Source: Promerops cafer (lineage: Eukaryota; Chordata; Aves; Passeriformes; Nectariniidae). From it: 64,000 nt of DNA. The stretch's first letter is position 1; each line of letters opens with the position of its first letter. The notes beneath the pieces were generated by a model. It had not been told where the DNA came from. It did no database searches and saw only the letters and a program-made list of their open reading frames with translations. The stretch spans positions 9,217 to 73,216 of the forward strand of contig VZSE01000582.1 of assembly GCA_013398275.1 (NCBI GenBank), in the 5' to 3' direction. Shown piece by piece: positions 1-11,056 of the stretch. Both the position numbers and the translations under genes were made by a program.

Positions 1-160
1 CACTCATGTCTGCAGGGGAAGCCGGAGCCCCGCTCCGGTGCTGCCGTTTCCGGGCGCGGCGCGGCCGTGGGGCGGTGGCTGGCGGGCGGGGTGAGGCTGC
101 CCCGGGCCGCCTTCCCCCGCCCACGCCGGCCGGGGGCTCCCGCAGCTGACAGGATCGCGC
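1..160. promoter_or_regulatory. CpG island at the left edge
   Basis: The first 150 or so bases are very GC-rich, with many CpG dinucleotides and GC-box-like runs. The sequence then drops abruptly to AT-rich. This is the usual look of a vertebrate promoter or first exon. A GGTGAG donor-like site sits near 89-94. The gene it serves cannot be decided here: it could be a distal TMC5 promoter or the edge of an upstream neighbour. Confidence 0.6.
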
Positions 161-179
161 TTTGGGACATCAGAATCTT

Positions 180-340
180 TCTGTTCCTCTTAACCCAGGC
201 TTGTTTTACACTTTCCGTGAAGATACACGGCAGGGTGTAAAAGCTTCTTGGAACTATTATCACCTTTTGTGTGAAAATAACAGCATGTGTGACAAATAAA
301 GATATGAAACCTCCAGAAGTCTCAAAAGACTTACATGGTA
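180..340 (+). other. Possible non-coding or 5' exon ending in a strong donor
   Basis: A pyrimidine-rich stretch ending TTAACCCAG (about 188-199) is followed by about 140 bases that end at CATG|GTAAGG near 339-340. An ATG at 304 opens 12 codons (MKPPEVSKDLH, then a split codon) up to that donor. It looks like an exon lying just downstream of the first CpG island. I do not recognise the peptide. A 5' untranslated exon of TMC5 with a short upstream reading frame is one option; chance is another. Confidence 0.25.
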
Positions 341-799
341 AGGAAAAAAAATTTCTAGCCTTTCTTACTTTATTCTACTGATAGTTAAAAGATAATCAGA
401 TTTTTCTGAACATTCTTCATGCACTTTCTGCTGTAGTTTTAAAAGTAAGTCATTATTAGGCTTCCAAATGCTGAATCAGACACAAATGACCATGTTTCTC
501 CTGCTAGCTATGTGTCGTCAGCTCAGGTATGTGATTTTCAAATTGCTTTGCTAGCAATAAGAATCTATGTGCGTAATCTGTTTTCATAATAGAACTATAA
601 AATGTTGTTGATAAAAATAAAAGTTCTCAAAGTAATTTAGATATACATGTTTGTAATCTGTGTTACCAGCAGAGGTGAAAGGTATATCTTAAGGGGAATT
701 GTTGTGAAATACAGACATGGAATTAAAGCACAGCAACTTCCTTATTGCACTGAATGACTTTAAAAAAACAAAGAAACACACTGTGGAGGTGTTCTTGCC

Positions 800-880
800 T
801 TCGTGCTAGCAAGTTTGTCTTTGACAATTGGACTTGATGTTCTCAAAGGTTTCTTCCAGCCTTGATGGTTCTATGATTCT
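800..880 (+). mobile_element. CR1-type LINE 3' end, degraded
   Basis: The stretch reads as a CR1 3' terminus: a TTGGACTTGATG-like segment, then a TCAAAGGTTTCTTCCAGCC-like segment, then the tail GGTTCTATGATTCT. This order and tail are typical of 5'-truncated avian CR1 copies on the plus strand. Only the last 80 bases or so are recognisable, so the copy is old and inactive. Confidence 0.75.
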
Positions 881-3229
881 AATACAGATCTTCAGCTATT
901 TTTGATGAGAACGAGCTACAACTTGCACAGGTGATTGTGGTTCCTTGGTTGAGTGCCACATTTCATGGGATTCATTTGAACAAATCCCAGCTGATCATTC
1001 CAAAAAACTCAGGGGTTGGAAAATAAAACCCCTCACAGCATTCCTGAAAACTCATTTCGTGTTGTTGAGCATTCATGCTGAGCGTGTGATTCATGTGCTG
1101 GATAAGAATGTGCATTTATACCCACTGTTACTGGTGCCTTGAAGCCACCCAAGCATGCGCCATCTTTGTTTGGCCCTAAATAGGAATATTTATGGGGTAA
1201 AGCTGCCCTGGGGTGTCATCTGGGGTGGCAGTTTCAATTTTTATTTATGTTTCTTTTTTTACCACGACGAATACAAAGAGGAAAGGTGAATAATACACTT
1301 GAGGTTAATTAAACTCTTTTTGAAACTCTGTGTACTAGAGAAGTATTGTGTTAATGATCCCATGAGAACAAATTTAAATAAAGATTGGAGGAATCGAAAA
1401 AAGATTGACTTCCCCAGGAATTTTGTGAGAACATTCTCTAATGTTATTTTTTTTTTCAGTTGAGAAAGCTTTATGACACTTAGAAATGTTTCAGTGAATT
1501 TTATGGATCACACCAATCCCAGGTGGAAAAACAGGAAGACAGACATGCTGAGGAGGTGAGAATGGACGATTCTACCAGAGCACAACAGTCACATGCAGGG
1601 AATGCAGTAAGTTCCATTTGTATATCATTTGTCCAGTGTTCCTTATCCACAAAAGCAGCAGCTCTCAGTCTGTGCTGAGCATGGAAGCCAGTGCCGTATT
1701 CTGTTTCCCAGGATGCTGGAGATAGGTCTGTCACATTTAGTAACGCCATCCATTTTCAGGACAATTTTTCTTTTGTATGGTTCCTCTTCTTAATGCCACA
1801 GCTCAAAAATTCTTCTAAGCATCCAGGGAAGTTCTGGGTGATTGCTTTAATTTTGGGGGGATCTCATGTTTGACTACCCCAGTACCCTTGTGCTGTGTTC
1901 TTTGCGTCGTGCAGGCAGCTCTGGGTCAGTACAGGAGATCTGCAGACAGGTCCTCTGCAGCCATGCCAGGAATGTTGCTTTGGGCAAAACATAGAGTAGC
2001 TTTAGAAAACTTCACTCAAGTCTATGTAGAATGTGTCTGGTACAGGATAAACACCTTTTACCGAGTTCAGGAGCTGGAAAAGCTCTAGTCATTTGGTAAA
2101 AGTCAGCACTTACACCAGCACGGCTTCTGAACACAGAGCAGATAGATTTATTTATTACCAGTTCCCTGCTGGCATTAATCCAAAGGCTGACAGGGGTATT
2201 TTTCATTTGTTAGTATTTTTAGTCTTGCTGACCAGAGAAGTTATTTAGGAATAGTTGGTAGAAGTTTTAAGATGTGTGGTTTTCTGGGGAGATAAAATAT
2301 TCCAAATTGGCATAAGAAGCTATATCAACACAAAAGCAGCTGGGGGTCTATAATCTATACAGTATTAGCAAAAAGGAAAAAGGCAGACCACAGGTCTGGG
2401 ACAGCAGAGCCAGTCTTTTCCTTACCCTCTTTTCTGCTTTGTCTGTGCCCACCCCAGTGGTGGCTGCTTGGCCCCTCATTCAGTTTGAGTATGCTCCTTC
2501 TCCAAAGGATTGGCTTTTGGGAGGGGCCCTGGGAACACCCTGGCAGTGACTGTAGTGTGCTGGGGTATCCCTGAGTCCAGCTGCAGTGGAGTGAGTGAAG
2601 GTGAGGCAGGCATCCCTGCTAAGCTGCCTCGGGGTACAAATTCATGTCAGAGGCACCATCCCAACACTTTGTTGGCTTCTCTGTGTTGCACCCTGCCCGA
2701 TGCTCAGCTGGAGCCTTGTCCAATCCGTAGTTTTTCATACCTCTGCATGAAGCGGGAAGAAGAAGGGAAAGGAGAAAGGCAAGAAAAATCAGCATCTCTG
2801 TGTCAGACTAAAAGAGAAATTCCTTCTGGTCCATGCAGAGTAGAGGAAGGGCTGGTGTTAAACTCCCTGTGCAGGAACTGCATATTATGCTTTCTACTAG
2901 AGTGAACTAATTTTTCACCCTTAGAAGAGCCTTCCTTTAATTTAAGTAAAAAAATTATGAGGAAGGATCGTTCTTTATCTCAGCTCTACAAATGATTAAT
3001 CCAGGGATAAAGGTAATGCATCCTGTATCTGAAAACTGTTTCTGTTCTTTTATTGTGGTGGTGGTGTTGTTATCCCAGGCCAAAAGAAAGCATGTTTAAA
3101 TTCGTGGGAGAAGGAGAGTGAATGTCTTGGAGTTCAAACAGAAACATAGCAACGTGTGCACGGTAGGTAGCAAAGAACTTCGCGGGGTTGTTTTTCTGTC
3201 TCTTGAGCTGTACGAGCAGGACCTCAGCT
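881..3229. other. Non-coding flank, no gene seen
   Basis: Between the CR1 remnant and the second CpG island I see only short chance reading frames with no family resemblance and no paired splice signals in phase. Base composition is ordinary AT-rich intergenic or intronic sequence. Confidence 0.5.
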
Positions 3230-3600
3230 CCCCTTTCCGGCGGAGCGTTTCCGCGCACAGCCCGTTCGGGGGGAAGGGAAGCAGAGCCGGCGGCCACAGC
3301 GGCTCCCCCGACACGGGGATCGAGGGCGGCACCGGGCGGTGGGAGGGGCGGGGCTGCGGCTCTCGGGCACCTGGAACGGGAGAGCCGGGGCCGGGCAGCC
3401 TGTCCCGGCGGCCAGGTAGGGAGCGAGGTAAGCGGCCGCGATGGGCAGCTCCGGGGCTCTGCGTCCCGGAGAGGCTGGGCAGGGCCGGGGGCTGCAGCGG
3501 GCAGCGCCAGCGGGGGCTGCGCCACGGCGGGGCTGGAGGGCGGATTCTCCGCGGAACGGAGCGGGAGGAGCCACCGCAGCCCTGACAGGTGGCTGCCGTT
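3230..3600 (+). promoter_or_regulatory. CpG island with GC boxes, candidate TMC5 promoter and 5' UTR exon
   Basis: About 370 bases are strongly GC- and CpG-rich, including a GGGAGGGGCGGGGC GC-box cluster near 3340-3354. A strong donor (GAG|GTAAGC) falls at 3427/3428, which fits the end of a non-coding first exon on the plus strand. The next recognisable plus-strand coding exon is TMC5 exon 1 at 10983, so this may be a TMC5 promoter about 7.5 kb upstream of the start codon. Frames through the island are open on both strands, as expected in GC-rich DNA, and I do not treat them as genes. Confidence 0.5.
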
Positions 3601-6600
3601 TACAAGCGGCTGCTGCTCATTTAGAATGATGGAACCGTAAGGGTCGGACTGCGGGCATGTCAGGGACGTACTCGGCTTCTGCACGCTGAAAGGTGAATAA
3701 CCGCCCAGAGGTTGGTGTCAGCCCTGCTGCACGAACGGCAGCTCACAGCTTTATCGCCCCGTTAGTCACATCCGAGCTTCCTCTGCCTTCAGCTGCAAGG
3801 GCTGGTCCTGTGGGAGAACCAGCCACACTTCCCTGAGGTATTTAGCCAGTGTGTCACTCTTCCCTCTGAGGTGTGGCACCAGCCTGGCTGGGATCACAGC
3901 CCAGAGCATTTCACTTTGCTGTAGGTTGCATGTTGGTGTCTGCTAGCTAGTGAATAGATGTGGCGCTGTATTTTCCAAGTAGCAGGCTGTGAGTTTTTTG
4001 TGTTGCAATAGGTAACAGGAATTTGTATTAAATAGGTGTGGAAAATCTCGGGCTTCAGAATTCGTGTTCTTTGTGGTTCTTCACTCTGTCACTCCCTCAA
4101 AACACACAGACTTACTATTTAACCTACAAAGGCTGAAACGTTTCTATGCAGAATACTTAATGTACATCTAAAAGCTAAATCTCCATGTCCTGGATTTTAT
4201 TGCTAAGCCGCTGTCATTAGTAATGCTCTGCTAGTAAAGCAAACCTGCAAGCAGTGGCACTGCACGGGAGCTGCGCTGACTGCTGCTTCCCCCGCCTGCG
4301 TGTCACCGCTGTTTCCTCCGCCAGCGCGGCCCACGGCAGCCTGATCCCACCCCGGGGGGCAGAAGCAGCCGGTCAGTGGCTCCAGAGCCGCGTTCAGGGA
4401 GGGATAGTTCAGATGGGGGTGCGTGTCAGTCCCTGCCCGTGCGACGCAGCCCTAGTGCGGGGTGAGGGTAATAGCAGGCTGCCGGTGCTAATAAGGAATG
4501 GAGCTGAAACGGCACCGCTGCTGGGCTGATATATCAATACTCCACCCAAAGCAATTAATCTCTAACTTTTTTAGGTGGGATTGTTTTTTTTGTTTTGTGT
4601 TTCTTTTTTTTTGTTTTGTTTTGTTTTTGTTTAGTCTTTTGGTGCTTTTTTGTTTCTTTGGTTGTTTCTTCCCCCAAAGTAAGATTGTCAGAAGGACTTT
4701 TACCCTGGAAAGTGATAAAGTGCTGAGGTGGTGTGGTATGGCAGTATGGTCAGGTATAAGAGGAAGTGGAACTTTACAGCTGTGTCCTCTTCATTTATTG
4801 GTGAAGAAGTCTCTAAATGCCACTTGTATAGTCCTTAGGTTGTGTATGTTCATTGTAGAATAGACCCTTAACATGCTAATAGGCTACATTGGATTTTAAT
4901 GGAGCTGCGTTTCGTCTGGGGAAAAAAAAATATTCAGTTTATGCGAAATTATTTGTCAAAAAATTTGAAGACTGCATATAAGGATTTTGACAAAACCAGT
5001 TCTCTTCTTTTGACTGGTTCCCCCTTGCAATGTTCTAGTTTCTTGGTATTCCCAATATTCTGACAGATAAACTTTTTGTTTTCCCTCAGGGTCCTGTTAA
5101 ATGCTGCTTGTGCAAATAGTAACAGGACAACAATATCCTTAACAGGAAGTTAAGCCAGAAATTACAAACAGAACAATGCCCTTTTTCAGTCCAAGGTCCT
5201 TTAGTGTATGTAAACCCCTGTTTATTATCCACAATGTTCATATGTGTAGTTTTCATAAGCTTTTCCACTTGAACTGGTGAATGATACTCCTGTAACTGAT
5301 ACTGCTCATTAAAGTACAATTTGCAGGCTGCAAGTGGAGAGGTATCCATTGCAAGTGTAGAATAAAGAGAGCTTTCTTTTAAGGCTCTCTTTTAAATCAG
5401 ACCTGTTCTAGTAAGCACTATCCTGTAATAGACCTGGTGGTTTTGGCTGCCTTTCCACTGAAAGCAGAAAGTTATTTCCAACCAGGTACTCAAAACCCAT
5501 TTCCTTCTTTTTTTTTTGTAAGCAGTTATTTCCTTCAAATACAAGTAGCTGATAATGTTGGTTAACAGACTTAAAAAACTTGTTTTGCAAAGCAAGATTT
5601 AGTCCTGCTAAGTGCAGAGAACGTGACAGTCTGCAGTTTGGAAATTTAGTCACAAGACTGACTTGCACTGATATGAAATGATTCTTGCTTCAGCCCTTTT
5701 TTCCCCATAAGGGTCAGACTATGAGCTAGGTAATGTTTTTCAAGGGTTAAAGAAATAATTTAGAGTTCTGTTTCTTGTTCTTGCTAACCTTGCCTCTCTC
5801 TGCCAGGTATAGTGTTCTTGCTCTTCAGTCCCCCCTTTCTAATTTTAGTAGTTATATATCTCAGTGCTTATGATTTTCCCAATGAATTAAGTTTGCCCTT
5901 GTGGTCAGAGTTAGGAGAATAAAAGCAACAAAATAGCAAACACAGAGGGTTGCTCTCAAAGAAGCCTTCAGGGAAAGGATTAGACCACTCAAAGTCATTG
6001 TCAGTCCACAGGAATTGGATCTGTGGTGTGTTTTGGGTGGAGAAGCAGGGATGTGTGTGGTAGATTAGGGAGAGTACTATGAATTTCACAGAATTAATGA
6101 AGTATCTTAACTTTCACCCACTCCCTTTATGCAAAAACTGTATGTGCTTCCACTTAATAACACTTTACTGGACACTAAAACTTAACTACATACTGTAACT
6201 ATTTTCTAGGTGTTTCTAGAGCATGTTTATAATGCAGGTTTCTAAACTCATGTGAAGAAGAAGAAAACTGTCTGAGACACTGCATACACAAGGTAGCTGG
6301 CAGTCCTTCCCCAGAAACCTTATCTAAGCAACCACAGGTGATAAAAAGGATTTAACTTGCAAAGAAAGTGAACACGATGAAAATACTGTAGTCTTACTAT
6401 ATTGTGGGGGAATTACAAGAGGAATGTTAAATGGAAAGGATAAGGCAAAAAAAGTGAGTAGGTGCAAAAAAATGGATAAAGAGTAAATAAAGAGCAGAGC
6501 TCATGATGCTGAAGAGCAGCTGGAGGCAAACAGACACTTTTCTGCTTCTTTCTGCCTGGCTGCTCTCTGGACCCCACTCTTACCAGGAACAGCTGAGGGA

Positions 6601-9114
6601 CAGGCAGAGTGGGATCTAGATTCTGGTAGGTGCCATTGCACTATGGGAGTAGGAAGTAAATCCATTTGGGCTCCAGATCCAACAAGCTGTTGGCAGAGAC
6701 AGCAGCATGGTGGCTGTGAGGGGGATGCTGTCACTCTCCCTTCCCAATTTGTTTCTCTCTCCCTATGCAATAGTAAGCAAATGAGTCTTTAGTGCTGCTG
6801 CATGTCATCTGTCACTGGGATGATCTCTTGTAGCAGAGGCACAATTTAGATTGCTTAAATTTAATTCAGGGTTAAAATAGTAGAGTTGATGTTGGTTCCT
6901 GTAACTGACCCTGCTGAGATCAATAAAACCACAAGAGGTGGTGTTTGTTGGTGCGGGTTGGGTACTTGGGCAAGATGTAGTAAAGATAAGTGGCTTTTGC
7001 TTCCGTGTATGATTCACTCTGGTTCCACTGCTAATACATCAAGTAGAGATGAGGTTTTCTCCAGTGCAGTGTTTGATTAGTGTCAATACACAGGCCCTTT
7101 AGATTTTCTGAGAGGCTTTCCTGGTCTGTTGCAAAAGTGTTAAAACTGTTGGGACTGAGACAGTGGAAGAGTAGTGATCAGTACTGGAATGCAGCTGCTG
7201 ATGCAGAATGTAAAACTCCGGCTTGTCTCTCAAACTCACTTTTGGCTTCCAGAAATCAGTGTGGATTTTTTTTTGGTGAAGATGTGTGGAACACATTAAA
7301 CATGACAGGCATTCATGAGCAAAAGTTGGGTAACAGTGAAGCCCTGTATAGTCATACCCCACAAAACTAAACTATCTTCATGGAAATGGAGCACATTCAG
7401 CCTTCTGAATCACTTCTTCCATGAATTCTATTCCCTTCATTCAACATTATTAAGTTATCTATGATGTAGTTCTGGAATTCCCTGTTTTTATTCCACTTCA
7501 AGATGTGTACAAATAGGATTTACTTCATGAAATCTTTTTTACTGAGGGATTACAGGCAAGGAGCTTGAAGGTCTAAGTGGCTTTCCTGAAACTTGATGCC
7601 AGGACAAAGTGCTGTTTTGGCAAGACATTCATGTTTGTTTTATTATATTCTACATGAGGATTAGTGTCTATAGTAGAATATTACCTACACAGGAAGGGAT
7701 GAAAGTAACTTGGAATAATTTGTCAAGGCTGTTGATCTGTGACTTGAAGGCAGTTATTTTTCTGGGAGGTGATCCAGAAGTATGAGTCTGAACTGCTTGG
7801 AGTTTCCTGGTCTATATCATTACAAGGTTGAACGATTTAAGCAGAAAGCACCTGCCCTCCACAGATCTTCTAACTTATTTACATATCAATGATCATTAAA
7901 CCCACCGGTCTTAAACGCTTCTGTACTCCAGAGAAGTGCACAGGGTTTGTCTGTTTCAGCAAGATAAGTTGCTTGGTGAAATCCAAAAATGTAACCCACA
8001 AGAAGATGCCACTCTGCAAAGGGAAGATATGTCAAGATCCCACTTTCTGTCTTTCACAAATAACCTCAGTCCTTCAGCTATTTTTTTTTTCCTTCTAAAT
8101 AATTTTTAAAGGCAAAACTAAGTCTAAATGTCCTATCTTTTCCTGGAGCTGTGGTTTGCTGCATTCCATCATAGGTTGAAAAGAGGAAAGAGATGGTTTA
8201 GTTTGAGCATTACCTGCTTTGGGCTCTTTCCAGTGAGCTATGACTGGTCAGACACATATAAACTGCTAGATTTGAATTTGCCTCAGCATATGTGGAAAAT
8301 TTATTTCAAGTCATTAAAACTTCGTGAGTGGACGAAAGACATTATTTTCAGATGCTGGGTTCAATGCTAGACTGTAAGGGTCCCTGTGGATTTTCGTAGT
8401 GATCTTGGCATGTAGTGCATCAAGACTCAAAGAAAATAAAGTGGATAACGACAGAGCCAACAGAGAATCTATCTTGGGTTTTTTTGAGCTTCTGAGGAAG
8501 CCTTTGTGGATCAGCCTCGAGGTCTCTCAAATGAGTAAGAGAAAGAAATGCTGGATGTATTTTCCGGCCAGGCTGATCTGTTTCTTCTGGTTGGTTGATG
8601 TCAGCAAGTTGGCTGTTATGGATGGCTGCTGTTTTCTGCCAGTTTGCTTCTGGGTAATGCTGATCCTGCACAACCCATACACTTCCATCAAATGTCTGTG
8701 CTCTCTACGGCTCCAGTGAAGACCAGGCAAGTTGGCAAACTGTTTAGACCAGTGCTCAGATTTCCAGCTGCCTTGCTGGCAAACTTCCCAGCTTTTCGGA
8801 TAGCTGAGTCCGAGAGAGTTGGGTTCCTAGGAAAACAGTTTAAAAAACCAGAAAAATGTAATTTTACACACTCTTCAAAGGGAATTGTCTCAGAATTTTC
8901 TTCCCCTGAGAAAGTAATTTTTCCCTCTTTAGCTTTTCACTGCAGTTTGAAATATAAACCACATTTATAGGGGATGTTTAGTTTTCCAAGCAGGTCTTTG
9001 CAGAAGACCATGATAATCTTTTTCAAAAATTATTTCCATGCTTTTTAATAAAGTATAGGGACAGAATGTACGAATTTCTGAAGGGTTTGTACAAAAGTTC
9101 AGATATATCCTGAG
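3601..9114. other. Non-coding stretch, probably TMC5 5' intron
   Basis: No exon with family similarity was found. The stretch holds a T-rich low-complexity tract of TTTTG-type units at about 4576-4672 and a moderately GC-rich patch at 4250-4450. Everything else looks like ordinary avian intron or intergenic sequence. Confidence 0.45.
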
Positions 9115-9361
9115 CTAGTTCTCAGAAGATCACCAAGAGCTAAGTGGTTCCTGTCAAAGGAAATCTACCTTTTCAGGAGATGTAAGCTTCTCATGACTAG
9201 TTCTCAGAAGATCACCAAGAGCTAAGTGGTTCCTGTCAAAGGAAATCTACCTTTTCAGGAGATGTAAGCTTCTCATGACTAGTTCTCAGAAGATCACCAA
9301 GAGCTAAGTGGTTCCTGTCAAAGGAAATCTACCTTTTCAGGAGATGTAAGCTTCTCATGAC
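9115..9361. repeat. 82-bp tandem repeat, three copies
   Basis: A unit beginning CTAGTTCTCAGAAGATCACC starts at 9115, 9197 and 9279. Each copy is 82 bp and ends TTCTCATGA just before the next, except that the last ends near 9360. The copies appear almost identical by eye. The repeat is in non-coding sequence upstream of TMC5. It is either a very recent expansion or an assembly duplication. Confidence 0.95.
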
Positions 9362-10934
9362 TTTTAAGTAAGAGCCTTGGATTCTTGGGGCATTTATTAG
9401 TTTTTTTGTAGATGAGGAAAGAGGGCTCTGCTAACTACTCTTGTGCTTTCATGAGAATCTCACTCTGTAGGTGTGAAAGTGTTGCCTGAAGAAACACAAG
9501 TGTCACTTAGGAGGACTGTTTAGGTTTCTTTTTGGCAGCAATCACACTGCGTTGTTTTCAGAAGCAGGGGTGATGCACTGTGTGTTCTCATTGCCTGGTG
9601 TGCTTTTACTGGACGTGCTGAATACCTGGGCCTCAGAGCACCCTTCCTCATGCTGTAATCAAAGTGTAGTCAGAGTTCTGATTAAAATGTAGGACTTCGA
9701 ATTCAATCAATCCCTCATGTTTATAAGCATAACACTGCAAGTCAGGGTGCAAAACCTGGGCACTGTTTTACAACTACGTCAAGATTTTAGACTGTGTTCC
9801 GAGCTCTTAAGGTGTGTATATGACACAACAGTAATTTAAGAGCTTCTTTTGGCAGAATGAGATTTTGAAAAGCCCTCAGAAACTAGACACTGTACAATTA
9901 TACATTTTGAAGATACTTTTCATGTAATACTTCCTTTGCTGCAGTAAAAATCACACAGAAAATCCACTGCAAATGAAAAAGTTCGTTGAGACTCTACTGT
10001 TAAATGAGATTCAGCTCTGTTTTTCTAGGAATGGAGCCAAAATAAAAATAGGGTCCAATGGGTTTTACCAGCTGTGCCCTTTATCGTTTATTTTTCCCTT
10101 CTCTGCTGTGGAATAGCTTGCCAGCTTAGGAAACTTGCATGGTGCCTTTAAGAAGGAGTGCTAAAAATTGTTTCCTTTGTTATTTTGAGCATGATTTTGA
10201 TTAATTGCAAGAACTGCCTGTTTAATTTGGATTCTGTTTTTCTAATGTAACATTCCCTTTTTACTGGCTCATGAGGATTCCCATTCAATAAATTCTGACT
10301 AAGTATGGCTTGTTTAAGATTAAAATGGAGCACTCCATGAGAAATCTAAAACCAGGCCTATTTTAAGGATTGAGGCATTAAATCATTAGAAGAGCCATTA
10401 AGAATGAGTCTCTGGATATTGTCAGCTCTGTACAAAGCCAGGGTCCTGCAGGTTCCTTATTCACAACTAGGGCTTAGAGATGCACTGCTAGCAAGGAACA
10501 GGGCAGGCTTCACCTCCTCTTTAGTTTTGGAAATGTAGTTAATTTTTTTGAGAAAATTTGTGCATTTGGCTTTTGCTGTTTTAGGAGGAGAGAGAGAATT
10601 TTATTTTTTTCTTAACGTCTTGACATGCTTCTAAAGCCTGGCCTCATTAGTGTTGGGAAAAATTCCATGGCATTGCAGTTCTGTAGGTTTGGAGAAACCT
10701 AACTATAGAGAAATATGAGTTCCTATTTAACCTGCAGCTTCTGGTGGACCCCAATTTCCCGATGGTGAAGTTACAACCACTGCTGATTACATCATTTCAT
10801 GTTATTTGTTAGTAGAATAGCAGAATCTTCTAGGTTGCTAAAATGGAGTTCCCTCCTTTTAATTTTTATGTACCTGCATCTGTTTTGTAATCAGGTCTGT
10901 AATCAGTCTTCTCATTAACATATTAATGAAGCAG

Positions 10935-11056
10935 TAGAGACAAAAATAAGGAAGATTTCATCCTACAAACCAAGGACTCGTCATGTCTTATCATGACAAT
11001 GAAGCCTTTGAAAATCCAGACTACCACTTCTCAGAGACACTGGAAATTGATAGAAG
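10935..11056 (+). CDS. TMC5: TMC5 first coding exon with start codon
   Basis: The start ATG is at 10983 and the exon ends at 11056 before GTGAGT. A plausible acceptor (GAAGCAG) ends at 10934. An in-frame TAA at 10947-10949 lies upstream in the same exon, so translation cannot begin earlier in this frame. The peptide begins MSYHDNEAFENPDYHF; the PDY element and the start resemble the human TMC5 N-terminus, which also begins MS and is rich in PDY repeats. The start is therefore well supported, although extra 5' untranslated exons are not placed. Confidence 0.8.

Noticed and set aside
3070..3684. 204-codon minus-strand frame and several overlapping plus frames
   Set aside because: They lie in a CpG island where stops are rare, overlap each other on both strands, and show no recognisable domain.
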